Assembly (NCBI RefSeq): GCF_026130605.1
Contig: NZ_JANFAU010000002.1
Span: forward strand, 62,001-126,000
Reading direction: 5' to 3'
DNA from: Sphingomonas lycopersici
Lineage (GTDB): Bacteria > Pseudomonadota > Alphaproteobacteria > Sphingomonadales > Sphingomonadaceae
Length of the DNA: 64,000 nucleotides
The notes under the pieces were generated by a model. The model searched no databases. It was not told the DNA's origin and was given only the letters and a program-made list of their open reading frames with translations. Positions 34,283 to 43,057 of this stretch are shown here, in pieces. The position numbers and the translations under genes were made by a program. Position 1 is the first letter of the stretch; each line of letters opens with the position of its first letter.

Positions 34283-36190
34283 GTGCGCTCGCTCGCCCCT
34301 TCGAACATGATATGCGCGGTTGCGGCAATCGCGTTGCTGATCTTCGACGTGCTAGGTTGCGCGACGGAGGCGAACGCCCGGACATTCTATATCGATTATG
34401 TTGACGGCAACGACCGCGCTGCCGGAACCAGCCCGGCGGAAGCGTGGAAACATGCTCCCGGCGACAAAGCCGCCAGCGGCAATCCCGCGCTCTTGAAGGT
34501 CGTTCCGGGTGATCGTATCCTGTTTCACGGCGGTGTGCGCTACCGCGGGATGATCGACCTTGCCGCGAGCGGTAGCGACGGCAAACCGATCGCCTATCTC
34601 GGATCCGCCTGGGGCGCCGGGCGGGCGATCTTCACCGGGCTCGACGAAATGAGCGGATCCGCCTATTCGTGCGCCGACGCACCGGCGTGTCCGGAAACGT
34701 TGCGCACCGCGGCTTATTCGATCGTGGAGCTCTCGATCCCGATCCCCTATATCGCGCAGGTTCGTGTCGGCGGACGAATTTTAAAACTTGCTCAAAGCAC
34801 CGCGAACGCCGCCTTGGCCCCGGATAGCGAAAATATCCGTACCCTCTTCCCGATCGCGCGCGACAACATCCGCAAAGATGGAGATTGGGTGACGGTCACG
34901 TCGCCGGAGATCGCACGGCTGTTGAGCGGCGACGCGACGCGCGACATTGCGGCGTCGATCCACGCCTTTCCGAACATCATCCATTATTCCGATGAAGCGC
35001 GCGCCGGCGGATCCGGCGATTCGCTGAGCTTTCACATTCCCAAATTCACGCTGGCCGCCAACGGCACCATGTCGTTCGCGCTCGCCAATCATCCGGCGCT
35101 GCTGACGCGTGAAGACCAGTTCATCACGCTGGACGGCGGCCGGAAACTGATCTTCCCCACCGCCGCACTGTCGCACGGGATATCGATCGAGGTTTCCCGC
35201 CGCCAAATCGGCTTCAATATCCACGGCCAGAGCCACATCGTGATCGATGGGTTCCAAATCGAGGGATTCGTCGGTGGGCCTCGGAATAGTGCCGGCGGCA
35301 TCTCGATCAACAACACCAGTGCCGCACGCGACGTGACGATCAGCCGCAACGTCATCACCGATACTGCCAGCTATGGCCGCTCGGCGGTACTTTCGCTCAG
35401 CTTTATCGACGGGCTCAACATCAACGACAATCGGATTGCCCGCCATCTGATCGGGCGTGGAATCAGCCTCTATAAATCCCGCAACGTCTCTATTACCCGC
35501 AACGACATAAGCGATCTTACCTTTACGGGGATCCTCTCGATCACCAACAACGACGTCGACATCGGCTACAACCGGATCCGCAACGTCAATGGTGTCCACG
35601 GCAACGGCATCGCGATCTATCTCGCGAATCGGGATGTGCGTATCCACCACAACGACATCACCGAAAGCATCCGGCCGGTTACGTTTCACGGCGCCGATGA
35701 CAATATGCCTATTGGGCTCAAGATCTATCGCAACCGCATCTGGGCGACCGGCCCCGCCTCACGCGCCGCACTGCAAAGCTGGGGGCGCGCGATCGATGTG
35801 GAGATCCGGTCCAACCTATTACTTGCCGAAGGAGGTGTCGGAGTCGATCTGCGCGACAGCGATCGGCAGATCATGCTGCGCCGCAATATCATCGACAGTC
35901 TGGTGCTCGGGCGATTGCCGCGAAACGAGATCACCGGCGCGGGCAACGTTTTTACCAAGCGCCGGGACAATGTGCCGGAGCTCGAAAAGACGCGCTTCGC
36001 CCCACGGTTGCGCACCGCCGCCGTTGCCGCATTTACTGGGCCTCCGGCGGGGCGGATTTGCGAGATCGTCAATTCCGATGAAATCGGGCCGCCGCATCAC
36101 GAAGGCGGACTGGGCTCCGGGCAAGCGTGTAGCGCCGCCCCAAACAATGATATCACCGACACGAAACACTCGCATCGCGCCGGTCAGTAA
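34283..36190 (+). CDS. secreted right-handed parallel beta-helix protein
   Basis: This 635-residue protein has an N-terminal signal (either signal peptidase I after ATEANA, about residue 32, or lipidation at Cys26). It then shows the FYIDYVDGNDRAAGTS start common to pectate-lyase-like beta-helix proteins and, from about residue 310 to 530, repeated PbH1-type turns (NNTSAARDVTISRNVIT, NVSITRNDISD, DVRIHHNDITE). Such proteins bind or cleave polysaccharides, or epimerise their sugars; no catalytic signature is clear. The start is GTG with GGAGCC upstream. It lies 34 bases after the previous gene and 9 before the next. Confidence 0.83.
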   Translation: MRSLAPSNMICAVAAIALLIFDVLGCATEANARTFYIDYVDGNDRAAGTSPAEAWKHAPGDKAASGNPALLKVVPGDRILFHGGVRYRGMIDLAASGSDGKPIAYLGSAWGAGRAIFTGLDEMSGSAYSCADAPACPETLRTAAYSIVELSIPIPYIAQVRVGGRILKLAQSTANAALAPDSENIRTLFPIARDNIRKDGDWVTVTSPEIARLLSGDATRDIAASIHAFPNIIHYSDEARAGGSGDSLSFHIPKFTLAANGTMSFALANHPALLTREDQFITLDGGRKLIFPTAALSHGISIEVSRRQIGFNIHGQSHIVIDGFQIEGFVGGPRNSAGGISINNTSAARDVTISRNVITDTASYGRSAVLSLSFIDGLNINDNRIARHLIGRGISLYKSRNVSITRNDISDLTFTGILSITNNDVDIGYNRIRNVNGVHGNGIAIYLANRDVRIHHNDITESIRPVTFHGADDNMPIGLKIYRNRIWATGPASRAALQSWGRAIDVEIRSNLLLAEGGVGVDLRDSDRQIMLRRNIIDSLVLGRLPRNEITGAGNVFTKRRDNVPELEKTRFAPRLRTAAVAAFTGPPAGRICEIVNSDEIGPPHHEGGLGSGQACSAAPNNDITDTKHSHRAGQ

Positions 36191-36199
36191 GGAAATTAG

Positions 36200-37534
36200 A
36201 TGGGAACCGCCCGGGCGCTGGTGAAGCGCGTTCTCCCCCCCAGTGCCCGCCAATCGGTCATCCGCATCCGCGCGTTGTTCCAACCGCCTCCTCTCGAAGA
36301 GATCGCGCTGCACGATTATGCGCCGATCGCGGATCAGAATCCGCACCTGCGTCTCACTTTGGTCATTCCAACGATCGATCCGGCCTTGACGTTCGGCGGC
36401 GTGACCACGGGCGTGGATATTTTTCTCGGATGCGCACGCCAACTCGGCGCGGATGTCCGTATCATCGTCGATGATTTCGGCGGCAATAATGCACGTCGGC
36501 CGATGATCGACAAGGCGGCACGCGGCTGGAACATTAACCCGGCCGCGATCGAAATAGCCGCTCGACACAAGCAGGTGCCGGAAATCGCGGTTCGCCGGAA
36601 CGAGATCTTTTTTACGTTCAACTGGTGGACGACCAACAACACCCGCGCGCTCGTGCAATTCCAGCGCCGGTACTTTGCTTTGCCGCAGCGGCCATTGGTC
36701 TACCTGATTCAGGAGTATGAGCCGCTGTTCTACCCCTTTTCGACCACGCACATGTATGCGCGCGCCGCCTATGACAGCCGGGAGGAAACATGGGCGGTAT
36801 GCAACAGTTCCTATCTCGACACTTATCTGGAATTGCTGGGGCATCGTTTTGCGCGACGATTCGTGTTCGAGCCCCGCCTGACGGAGGCGCTCGCACCGTT
36901 TCTCGACGGGCCGAAGCCGCCGAAGTCCAAGACCATTCTCGTTTACGGCCGCCCCATGACGAAGCGAAATTGTTTCCCGGCGGTGGTAGCGGGGCTGAGG
37001 CACTGGGCTGTCCACAACCCCCAGTTCGCCGATTGGGAGGTGCTTTCCGCCGGCGCTGCGCACGATCCGATCTCGCTCGGCGACGGCCGCAAACTGATCC
37101 CGCTCGGAAAACTTTCGCTTGAGGACTATGCTGGGCGATTGCTGTCGGCTGGGGTTGGCCTGTCGCTGATGGCGTCCGCACATCCGAGCTATCCGCCGCT
37201 CGAGATGGCCCATTTTGGCCTTCGCACGATCACGAATTCCTTCACGTGCAAGGATATGGCGCCGGCACACGGCAATTTCCTGTCGATTCCCGATATCTTC
37301 CCCGAAACGATCGCCAACGCGCTCGCGCTTGCCTGCACGGAGGTGGAGCGCGATCCTGACCGGGGCTGGAGCCGGCCGTCGAATATGCACGAGTTCCGCC
37401 TGCCAGGCCCGTTGCCTGTGATCGCGGAATTGGTGGAAGCGCTCAAGCAATTGCCGGGGCCGAACACCCCGCTCACCGCATCCCCGCCACCGGAAAGTGC
37501 AGCGTCGCGATCGTCTGGCCTTCGCGACGGGTGA
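36200..37534 (+). CDS. WsaF-type (rhamnosyltransferase family) glycosyltransferase
   Basis: A 444-residue GT-B glycosyltransferase resembling WsaF rhamnosyltransferases: TLVIPTIDPALTFGGVTTG near residue 55 and YLIQEYEPLFYPFSTTHMYA near residue 170 match the WsaF N-terminal domain, and SLMASAHPSYPPLEMAHFG the donor-binding C-terminal half. It probably adds rhamnose or a similar deoxysugar to a surface glycan. The last 20 or so residues (after KQLPGPNTP) are read from the antisense of the convergent kinase gene (62-base overlap), so the native C-terminus was probably replaced at the junction. It is the third gene of the cassette. Confidence 0.8.
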   Translation: MGTARALVKRVLPPSARQSVIRIRALFQPPPLEEIALHDYAPIADQNPHLRLTLVIPTIDPALTFGGVTTGVDIFLGCARQLGADVRIIVDDFGGNNARRPMIDKAARGWNINPAAIEIAARHKQVPEIAVRRNEIFFTFNWWTTNNTRALVQFQRRYFALPQRPLVYLIQEYEPLFYPFSTTHMYARAAYDSREETWAVCNSSYLDTYLELLGHRFARRFVFEPRLTEALAPFLDGPKPPKSKTILVYGRPMTKRNCFPAVVAGLRHWAVHNPQFADWEVLSAGAAHDPISLGDGRKLIPLGKLSLEDYAGRLLSAGVGLSLMASAHPSYPPLEMAHFGLRTITNSFTCKDMAPAHGNFLSIPDIFPETIANALALACTEVERDPDRGWSRPSNMHEFRLPGPLPVIAELVEALKQLPGPNTPLTASPPPESAASRSSGLRDG

Positions 37535-38459
37535 TCGCGATGTCGCCGCCCAGTTGCGAGGCGAGCGCGGCGATCAGGCGTTGTCCCATCCGCGCGCCGT
37601 CCCCGTCGGGCGGCGCATAGCCCACGCCGTCGTCGGCGACGCTGAGCTGCATCGCATCGGGGCGGAACGGATGCGGGCGCAGCCGGACGCCGACAGTGCC
37701 CGGCCGGTCGTCGGGATAGGCATGTTTGGCGATATTGGTCAGCAATTCGTTGGTGATCAGCCCGAGGATCACCGCCTGCGACAACGGCAGCCGGCATTCG
37801 TCGATCTCCAGATGGAGCGCGATCGGGCGCAGGTTGAACCGGCTCTGTCGCATATCGTCGCACAGATTGCCGAGAAACGCGCCGATCTCGACCGTTTCGC
37901 GCTCGGCTTCCTCGATCCGCAGCCGCTGATAGACCCGGCTCAGCACCACGATGCGCGATGCCACGCTGTCGAGCGCGGCGACGGCTTCGGGAGTGGCGGC
38001 GCTCTGGCGCATCAGCGAGGTGCTCGACACCAGCATCGCGAGGTCGTTGGCCAGCCGATGCGACAATTCGCGCAGCAGCGCGGCGGTGCGTTCCTGCGCG
38101 TGATGCGCGGCGGCGAGATCGGCGGCGAGTGCGTCGCGCTGGCGGTTGCGCCGCCCGACATACCAGGCGGCGATCAGCCCGAGCGTGATCGTCGCGATCA
38201 GCCCCAGCGCATCGTCCGGATCGGTCACCGCAAAGCCGTCGCCGGGCAGCACGAAGGCGAGTTCGAGCGCGCCGATCGCGATGCCGGCCAGCGCCGGTCC
38301 GCGCCCCGCGCCGCCCGCGATCACGGTGAAGGCGAGTGCCATGAAGATGCACAACAGCCATGGCCGATCGGGGGCGAGGTGCAGCCCGCCCAGCGTGACC
38401 GCGGTGACCAGCGCGATCGCGCCGGCGAACAGCAGCAGCGGGCGTTTGATCACGGGCAT
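37473..38459 (-). CDS. membrane sensor histidine kinase (HisKA_2 type)
   Basis: A 328-residue kinase with three or four N-terminal membrane helices (about 8-100) and no large periplasmic sensor, then a HisKA_2 dimerisation domain with the phospho-acceptor His134 in LRELSHRLANDLAML and an HATPase domain (NELLTNIAKHAYPDD, VADDGVGY). HisKA_2 kinases in alphaproteobacteria often feed into the general stress response. No response regulator is adjacent. ATG 38459 is preferred; TTG 38495 is possible. The gene diverges from the RND efflux operon. Confidence 0.87.
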   Translation of the reverse strand: MPVIKRPLLLFAGAIALVTAVTLGGLHLAPDRPWLLCIFMALAFTVIAGGAGRGPALAGIAIGALELAFVLPGDGFAVTDPDDALGLIATITLGLIAAWYVGRRNRQRDALAADLAAAHHAQERTAALLRELSHRLANDLAMLVSSTSLMRQSAATPEAVAALDSVASRIVVLSRVYQRLRIEEAERETVEIGAFLGNLCDDMRQSRFNLRPIALHLEIDECRLPLSQAVILGLITNELLTNIAKHAYPDDRPGTVGVRLRPHPFRPDAMQLSVADDGVGYAPPDGDGARMGQRLIAALASQLGGDIAITRREGQTIATLHFPVAGMR

Positions 38460-38531
38460 CACGGTCAATTCCAGACAGGTGTCGACCCGAGCCAACTTGC
38501 CGTCGCTTGCTTACGCCCACCTTACCCCGTG

Positions 38532-38616
38532 CGCCTCCCGGCGATATCCGGCGGCGGGTACGTAATGTGCCTGTAAGTCTGGGCTTGTAGGGGCGGCGGA
38601 GCCTCGCCGGGAGGCG
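38532..38616. repeat. perfect 13-base inverted repeat between the kinase and RND operons
   Basis: CGCCTCCCGGCGA (38532-38544) and TCGCCGGGAGGCG (38604-38616) are exact reverse complements, 59 bases apart, in the divergent promoter region of the kinase and efflux genes. It could be a paired operator or a remnant palindromic element. Confidence 0.55.
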
Positions 38617-38651
38617 ACGTTGTTATCAACCCATTTTGTCCGCAGGGCCGC

Positions 38652-39887
38652 TTGACCGACGAACCAGCCTCCATCCCGCCCTTGCCGGCGGCCCGTATCA
38701 TGAGCAACGGCGCGCAATTGCGGCTGATCGGTCTTGCCGCGGTCGCGCTGGTCGCGCTGCTGCTGGTGATCGCCGGCGTCCGCGCGCTGCTGGCGCCTGC
38801 GCCCGCGCCGCCGGAGAAATTGCCGGCGGGCGCGTTCCGCCCGACCCGCGAGCAGCTCGCGCAGCTGACGATCGCGCCGGTACGCAGCGGCGCCGACAGC
38901 ACGCTGATCCGCGCGAATGGCGCGATCGCGGTCGACGGGGATCGCAGCACGCCGGTGCTGCTGCCGTTTTCGGGGCAGGTGATCGCGGTCTATGTCGAGC
39001 CGGGTCAGCGGGTCGCGCCGGGCCAGCCGCTGCTGCGCATCGCCTCGCCGGAAATGGTCGACGCGCGCAACACGCTCGCCGCCGCCGGCGCGCAACAGGC
39101 AAGCGCGACCGAAGCGCTGCGCGTCGCCGAAGCCAATGCGGCACGGCAGAAAGCGATTTACGAAACCGCGGGCGGCGCGCTGAAGGATTATAGGCAGGCG
39201 CAGGCCGATCTCGTTGCGGCGCAATCGGCGGCGCGCACCGCACAATCGGCGGTGAACGCGGCGCAGAACCATCTCGCGATCTTCGGTCACGGTGGGGGCA
39301 ATGCCAGCCAGCCGGCGACGATCTATCGCGCGCCGGTCGGCGGGCTGATCGCCGATCGCAACGTCGCGCCAGGACAGTTCGTCACCGCGGGAAGCACCGC
39401 GCCGCTGATGACGATCACCGATCCGACGCGGGTATGGCTGGTCGCGCAGCTCGCCGAAAGCGACGTGGCGTCGGTCCATGTCGGCGATCAGGTCGAAGTG
39501 ACCACCCCGGCGCTGCCCGGCCGCACCTTTGCCGCGCGGGTCGACAATGTCGGCGCGGCGCTCGATCCCGCCAGTCACCGCCTTGCGGTGCGCGCCACGA
39601 TCAGCAACCCGGACGGCGCGCTCAAGCCGCAGATGTTCGCCTCCTTCACGATCCGCCGCCAGACCGGCGGGGCGGACGGCATTTTCGTGCCCGCGTCGGC
39701 GGTGATCCATGAGGGCGACACCGCACGCGTGTGGATCGTCGGGCGCGACAAATTGCTCTATGCGCGCGCGGTGACGACCGCGCCGGGCGAGGGCGGGCAG
39801 ATCCGTATCGTCACCGGGCTGACGCCGGGCGACCGCGTGGTGACCGCCGGCGCCTTGTTCGTGAACGAGGCGGGTATCGACCAATGA
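38652..39887 (+). CDS. RND efflux periplasmic adaptor subunit
   Basis: A membrane-fusion protein of 411 residues: one N-terminal membrane helix (about 23-47), then a barrel-sandwich half (SGQVIAVYVEPGQRVAPGQPL), an alpha-helical hairpin rich in Ala and Gln (about 130-205), the second half (APVGGLIADRNVAPGQFV) and a beta-barrel domain. It resembles CzcB/CusB adaptors of heavy-metal RND pumps, without their metal-binding His-rich segment. The start may be TTG 38652 (with AGGG upstream) or ATG 38700. The stop overlaps the pump ATG by 4 bases. Confidence 0.9.
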   Translation: MTDEPASIPPLPAARIMSNGAQLRLIGLAAVALVALLLVIAGVRALLAPAPAPPEKLPAGAFRPTREQLAQLTIAPVRSGADSTLIRANGAIAVDGDRSTPVLLPFSGQVIAVYVEPGQRVAPGQPLLRIASPEMVDARNTLAAAGAQQASATEALRVAEANAARQKAIYETAGGALKDYRQAQADLVAAQSAARTAQSAVNAAQNHLAIFGHGGGNASQPATIYRAPVGGLIADRNVAPGQFVTAGSTAPLMTITDPTRVWLVAQLAESDVASVHVGDQVEVTTPALPGRTFAARVDNVGAALDPASHRLAVRATISNPDGALKPQMFASFTIRRQTGGADGIFVPASAVIHEGDTARVWIVGRDKLLYARAVTTAPGEGGQIRIVTGLTPGDRVVTAGALFVNEAGIDQ

Positions 39888-42800
39888 ACCGGCTGGTCGA
39901 GCTGGCGCTGCGCCAGCGGATGCTCGTGCTCACCCTGCTGATCGGGCTGATCATGGCGGGGGTGGTAGGGTTCGCCAACCTCAATATCGAGGCCTATCCC
40001 GATCCCGTCCCGCCGATGGTCGAGGTGCTGACCCAGAGCAACGGCACCTCCGCCGAGGAGATGGAACGCAACGTCACCACCCCGATCGAGGTGGCGATCG
40101 CGGGGCTGCCGCATCTCACGGCGGTGCGCTCGATCTCCCTGTTTGGCCTGTCCGACGTGAAGATCCAGTTCAGCTATGACGTGACGTTCCGTGAGGCCGA
40201 GCAGTTGGTGCTCGGTCGCCTGTCGCAGATTCCGCCGATGCCCAACGGCGCGCAGCCGACCATCTCCCCCACCAGCCCGATCGGCGAAATCTATCGCTAT
40301 CGCGTCGTCGGGCCGCCGGGCTATTCGGTGATGGACCTCAAGACGCTGCAGGATTGGGTGCTCCAGCGTCGTTTCAAGCGGCTGCCGGGTGTGGTCGACG
40401 TCACCGGCTGGGGCGGCAAATTGCGGACCTATGAGGTGCGGCTCGATCGCGACAAGCTCGTTGCGCACGGCGTCACCGTGCCGCAGGTGCTCGCGGCGAT
40501 CGGCAAGAGCGACGGCAATGTCGGCGGCCAGACGGTCAATTTCGGCGAGCAGGCGGCGATCGTCCGCGGGGTCGGGCTGATCCAGTCGGTCGAGGGCATC
40601 CGCGACGTGATGGTCGGGATGGGCGGGACGACCCCGGTACTGCTGCGCGATGTCGGTACCATCGAGATCGGCAACATGCCGCGGCTCGGCATCGCCGGCG
40701 ACGGGCAGACCGACGATGTGGTGATGGGCATCGTGCTGATGCAGCGCGGTGCGCAATCGATGCCCGCGATCCGCGCGGTGGAGCAGGAGGTCGAGACGAT
40801 CAACGCCGGCGGAGTGCTGCCGCCCGGCGTGCATCTCGAACGGATCTACGACCGCTCGAACCTGATCGGCGTGACGACCCATACGGTGATGCACAATCTG
40901 GTCGCCGGGGTGCTGCTGATCTGCCTGCTGCAATGGCTGTTCCTCGGCAATCTGCGCAGCGCGTTGATCGTCGCGGTGACCATTCCCTTCGCGCTGTCGG
41001 TCGCGGTGCTGGTGCTGATCCTGCAGGGCGAATCCGCCAATCTGCTGTCGCTCGGCGCGCTCGATTTCGGGCTGATCGTCGATGCGAGCGTGATCATGGT
41101 CGAGGCGATCTTCCGCCGGATGGTCGATCGCTCGCACAATATCGGCAGCGGGCGGATCCACGCCAGCACCGCCAACCGCTTCTCGGCTATTCTTCACGCG
41201 TCGAGCGATGTCAGCCGCGGCATCTTCTTCGCCGCGGCGATCATCATCGCGAGCTTCCTGCCCTTGTTCACGCTGACCGGGGTGGAGGGGCATATCTTCG
41301 GCCCGATGGCCAAGACCTATGCTTATGCCATCGCCGGCGGGCTGGTCGCGGCGTTCACCGTCGCCCCGGTGCTCTCGGCGCTGTTGCTGCCGGACAAACT
41401 GGCCGAGGTCGATACCTGGGTCGTCCGGCAGCTCAAGCGCGTCACCGAGCCCGCGGTGGGCTTTGCCCTCGCCAATCGCGTGCTGACGCTCGGCATCACC
41501 GGGCTCGCGCTCGCCGCGTCGCTTTATGCGGTGCGCGTGCTGGGGGTCGAGTTCCTGCCGCATCTGGAGGAGGGCAATCTCTACATCCGCGCGACGCTGC
41601 CCCCGTCGATCTCGCTCGAGGCGGGGCAGCCGGTGGTCAATGGTATCCGCCGCATCGTCGCCGCCCGCCCCGAGGTGGAGCGCGTCGTCTCGACCCACGG
41701 GCGCCCCGACGACGGCACCGATGCGACCGGCTTCTTCAACGCCGAATTCTATGCCCCGCTGAAACCCGCCGAGGACTGGCCGTCGGGGGCGAGCAAGGAG
41801 AAACTGACATCCGAGCTGCAACGGAAATTGCAGGCGCGCTATCCCGGGGTCGATTTCGAATTCTCGCAATATATCGAGGATAATGTCGACGAGGCGTCGT
41901 CGGGCGTAAAGGGCGCCAATTCGATCAAGGTATTCGGCAACGATCTGGAGACGCTCGAAAAGGTCGCCGGCGCGATCAAGGCGCAGATGGCACACGTGCC
42001 GGGTATCGCCGATCTCGGTGTGTCGGATTCGCTTGGCCAGCCGACCGTCCGCATCGATATCGATCGCCGCGCCGCCGCGCGCTACGGGCTGACCCCGGAC
42101 GATATCAACCAGACGGTCGCCGCCGCGGTCGGCGGGCAATCGAGCGCCGATCTCTACGAAAAGGATACCGATCGGCATTTCCCGATCGTCGTCCGGCTCG
42201 ATCCAGCGCAGCGCAACGATATCGAATCGCTCAACCGCATCACGATCGGCGCACCGGGGCCGGGCGGGAACGGTGTGGTCCAGGTGCCGCTATCCGAAGT
42301 GGCGAAGATCCGCCTGACCTCTGGCGCCTCGTTCATCTATCGCGAGCATCAGGAACGCTATGTCCCGATCAAGTTCAGCGTGCGCGGGCGCGATCTGGGC
42401 AGCGCGGTCGACGAGGTGAAGGCGCGGATCGCCAAGCATGTCGTGCTGCCGCCGGGCTATCATCTCGAATGGGCGGGCGAACTCGGCAATCTCGCCAATG
42501 CGGTCGCGCGGTTGCAGATCGTCGTGCCGGTCAGCTTGTTGCTGATCCTCATCCTGCTGTTCGCCAATTTCGGATCGATCCGCGATACCTTGCTCGCGTT
42601 CAGCGTGATCCCGATGGCGCTGATCGGCGGGGTGCTCGCGCTGGCGCTGACCGGCACGCCGTTCAGCATCTCCGCCGCGATCGGCTTCGTCGCCTTGTTC
42701 GGCATCGCGGTGATGGACGGGATCCTCGTCGTCACCACCTTCAACCAGCAGCTCAACGAAGGGATGGAGCGCGACGAGGCGCTGGCGATGACGGTGCGGC

Positions 42801-43057
42801 ATTGCCTGCGCCCGGTGGTGATGACCTGTCTCGCGGCGGCGATCGGCCTGTTGCCGGCGGCGATTTCGAGCGGGATCGGCAGCCAGGTGCAGAAGCCGCT
42901 GGCGCTGGTCGTGGTCGGCGGGATGACGCTGGCGCCGGTGTTGATCCTGATGGTGCTGCCGGTGCTGATCGCGCGTTTCTCGCGCCACGACAGCGGGCTG
43001 CTGGAGCGCAAACCTCAGCAGCCAGATGCCGATCAGGCGCAGGCGGAGCCGGCATGA
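39884..43057 (+). CDS. RND efflux pump, heavy-metal (CzcA/CusA) family
   Basis: The inner-membrane pump, 1057 residues, with 12 membrane helices and two large periplasmic loops. The heavy-metal branch is indicated by FSYDVTFREAEQLVLGRLSQ and by the proton-relay motif in helix 4, DFGLIVDASVIMVE, with D394, D400 and E407 at the same spacing as in CzcA. Substrates could be divalent metal ions; some members of this branch export organic compounds instead. It overlaps the adaptor gene and the outer-membrane gene by 4 bases each, so the pump, adaptor and channel form one operon. Confidence 0.94.
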   Translation: MNRLVELALRQRMLVLTLLIGLIMAGVVGFANLNIEAYPDPVPPMVEVLTQSNGTSAEEMERNVTTPIEVAIAGLPHLTAVRSISLFGLSDVKIQFSYDVTFREAEQLVLGRLSQIPPMPNGAQPTISPTSPIGEIYRYRVVGPPGYSVMDLKTLQDWVLQRRFKRLPGVVDVTGWGGKLRTYEVRLDRDKLVAHGVTVPQVLAAIGKSDGNVGGQTVNFGEQAAIVRGVGLIQSVEGIRDVMVGMGGTTPVLLRDVGTIEIGNMPRLGIAGDGQTDDVVMGIVLMQRGAQSMPAIRAVEQEVETINAGGVLPPGVHLERIYDRSNLIGVTTHTVMHNLVAGVLLICLLQWLFLGNLRSALIVAVTIPFALSVAVLVLILQGESANLLSLGALDFGLIVDASVIMVEAIFRRMVDRSHNIGSGRIHASTANRFSAILHASSDVSRGIFFAAAIIIASFLPLFTLTGVEGHIFGPMAKTYAYAIAGGLVAAFTVAPVLSALLLPDKLAEVDTWVVRQLKRVTEPAVGFALANRVLTLGITGLALAASLYAVRVLGVEFLPHLEEGNLYIRATLPPSISLEAGQPVVNGIRRIVAARPEVERVVSTHGRPDDGTDATGFFNAEFYAPLKPAEDWPSGASKEKLTSELQRKLQARYPGVDFEFSQYIEDNVDEASSGVKGANSIKVFGNDLETLEKVAGAIKAQMAHVPGIADLGVSDSLGQPTVRIDIDRRAAARYGLTPDDINQTVAAAVGGQSSADLYEKDTDRHFPIVVRLDPAQRNDIESLNRITIGAPGPGGNGVVQVPLSEVAKIRLTSGASFIYREHQERYVPIKFSVRGRDLGSAVDEVKARIAKHVVLPPGYHLEWAGELGNLANAVARLQIVVPVSLLLILILLFANFGSIRDTLLAFSVIPMALIGGVLALALTGTPFSISAAIGFVALFGIAVMDGILVVTTFNQQLNEGMERDEALAMTVRHCLRPVVMTCLAAAIGLLPAAISSGIGSQVQKPLALVVVGGMTLAPVLILMVLPVLIARFSRHDSGLLERKPQQPDADQAQAEPA

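Noticed and set aside
32761..37534. A lasso-peptide or other RiPP cluster, suggested by the asparagine synthetase-like protein
   Set aside because: No precursor peptide, B-protein protease or transporter is nearby; the neighbours are a beta-helix protein and a glycosyltransferase, which fit glycan work better.
39758..42178. 806-residue open frame on the minus strand, opposite the RND pump gene
   Set aside because: It is a mirror frame caused by the high third-base GC of the pump gene. Its protein is Arg/Asp/His-rich with no domain, and the plus-strand gene is certain.
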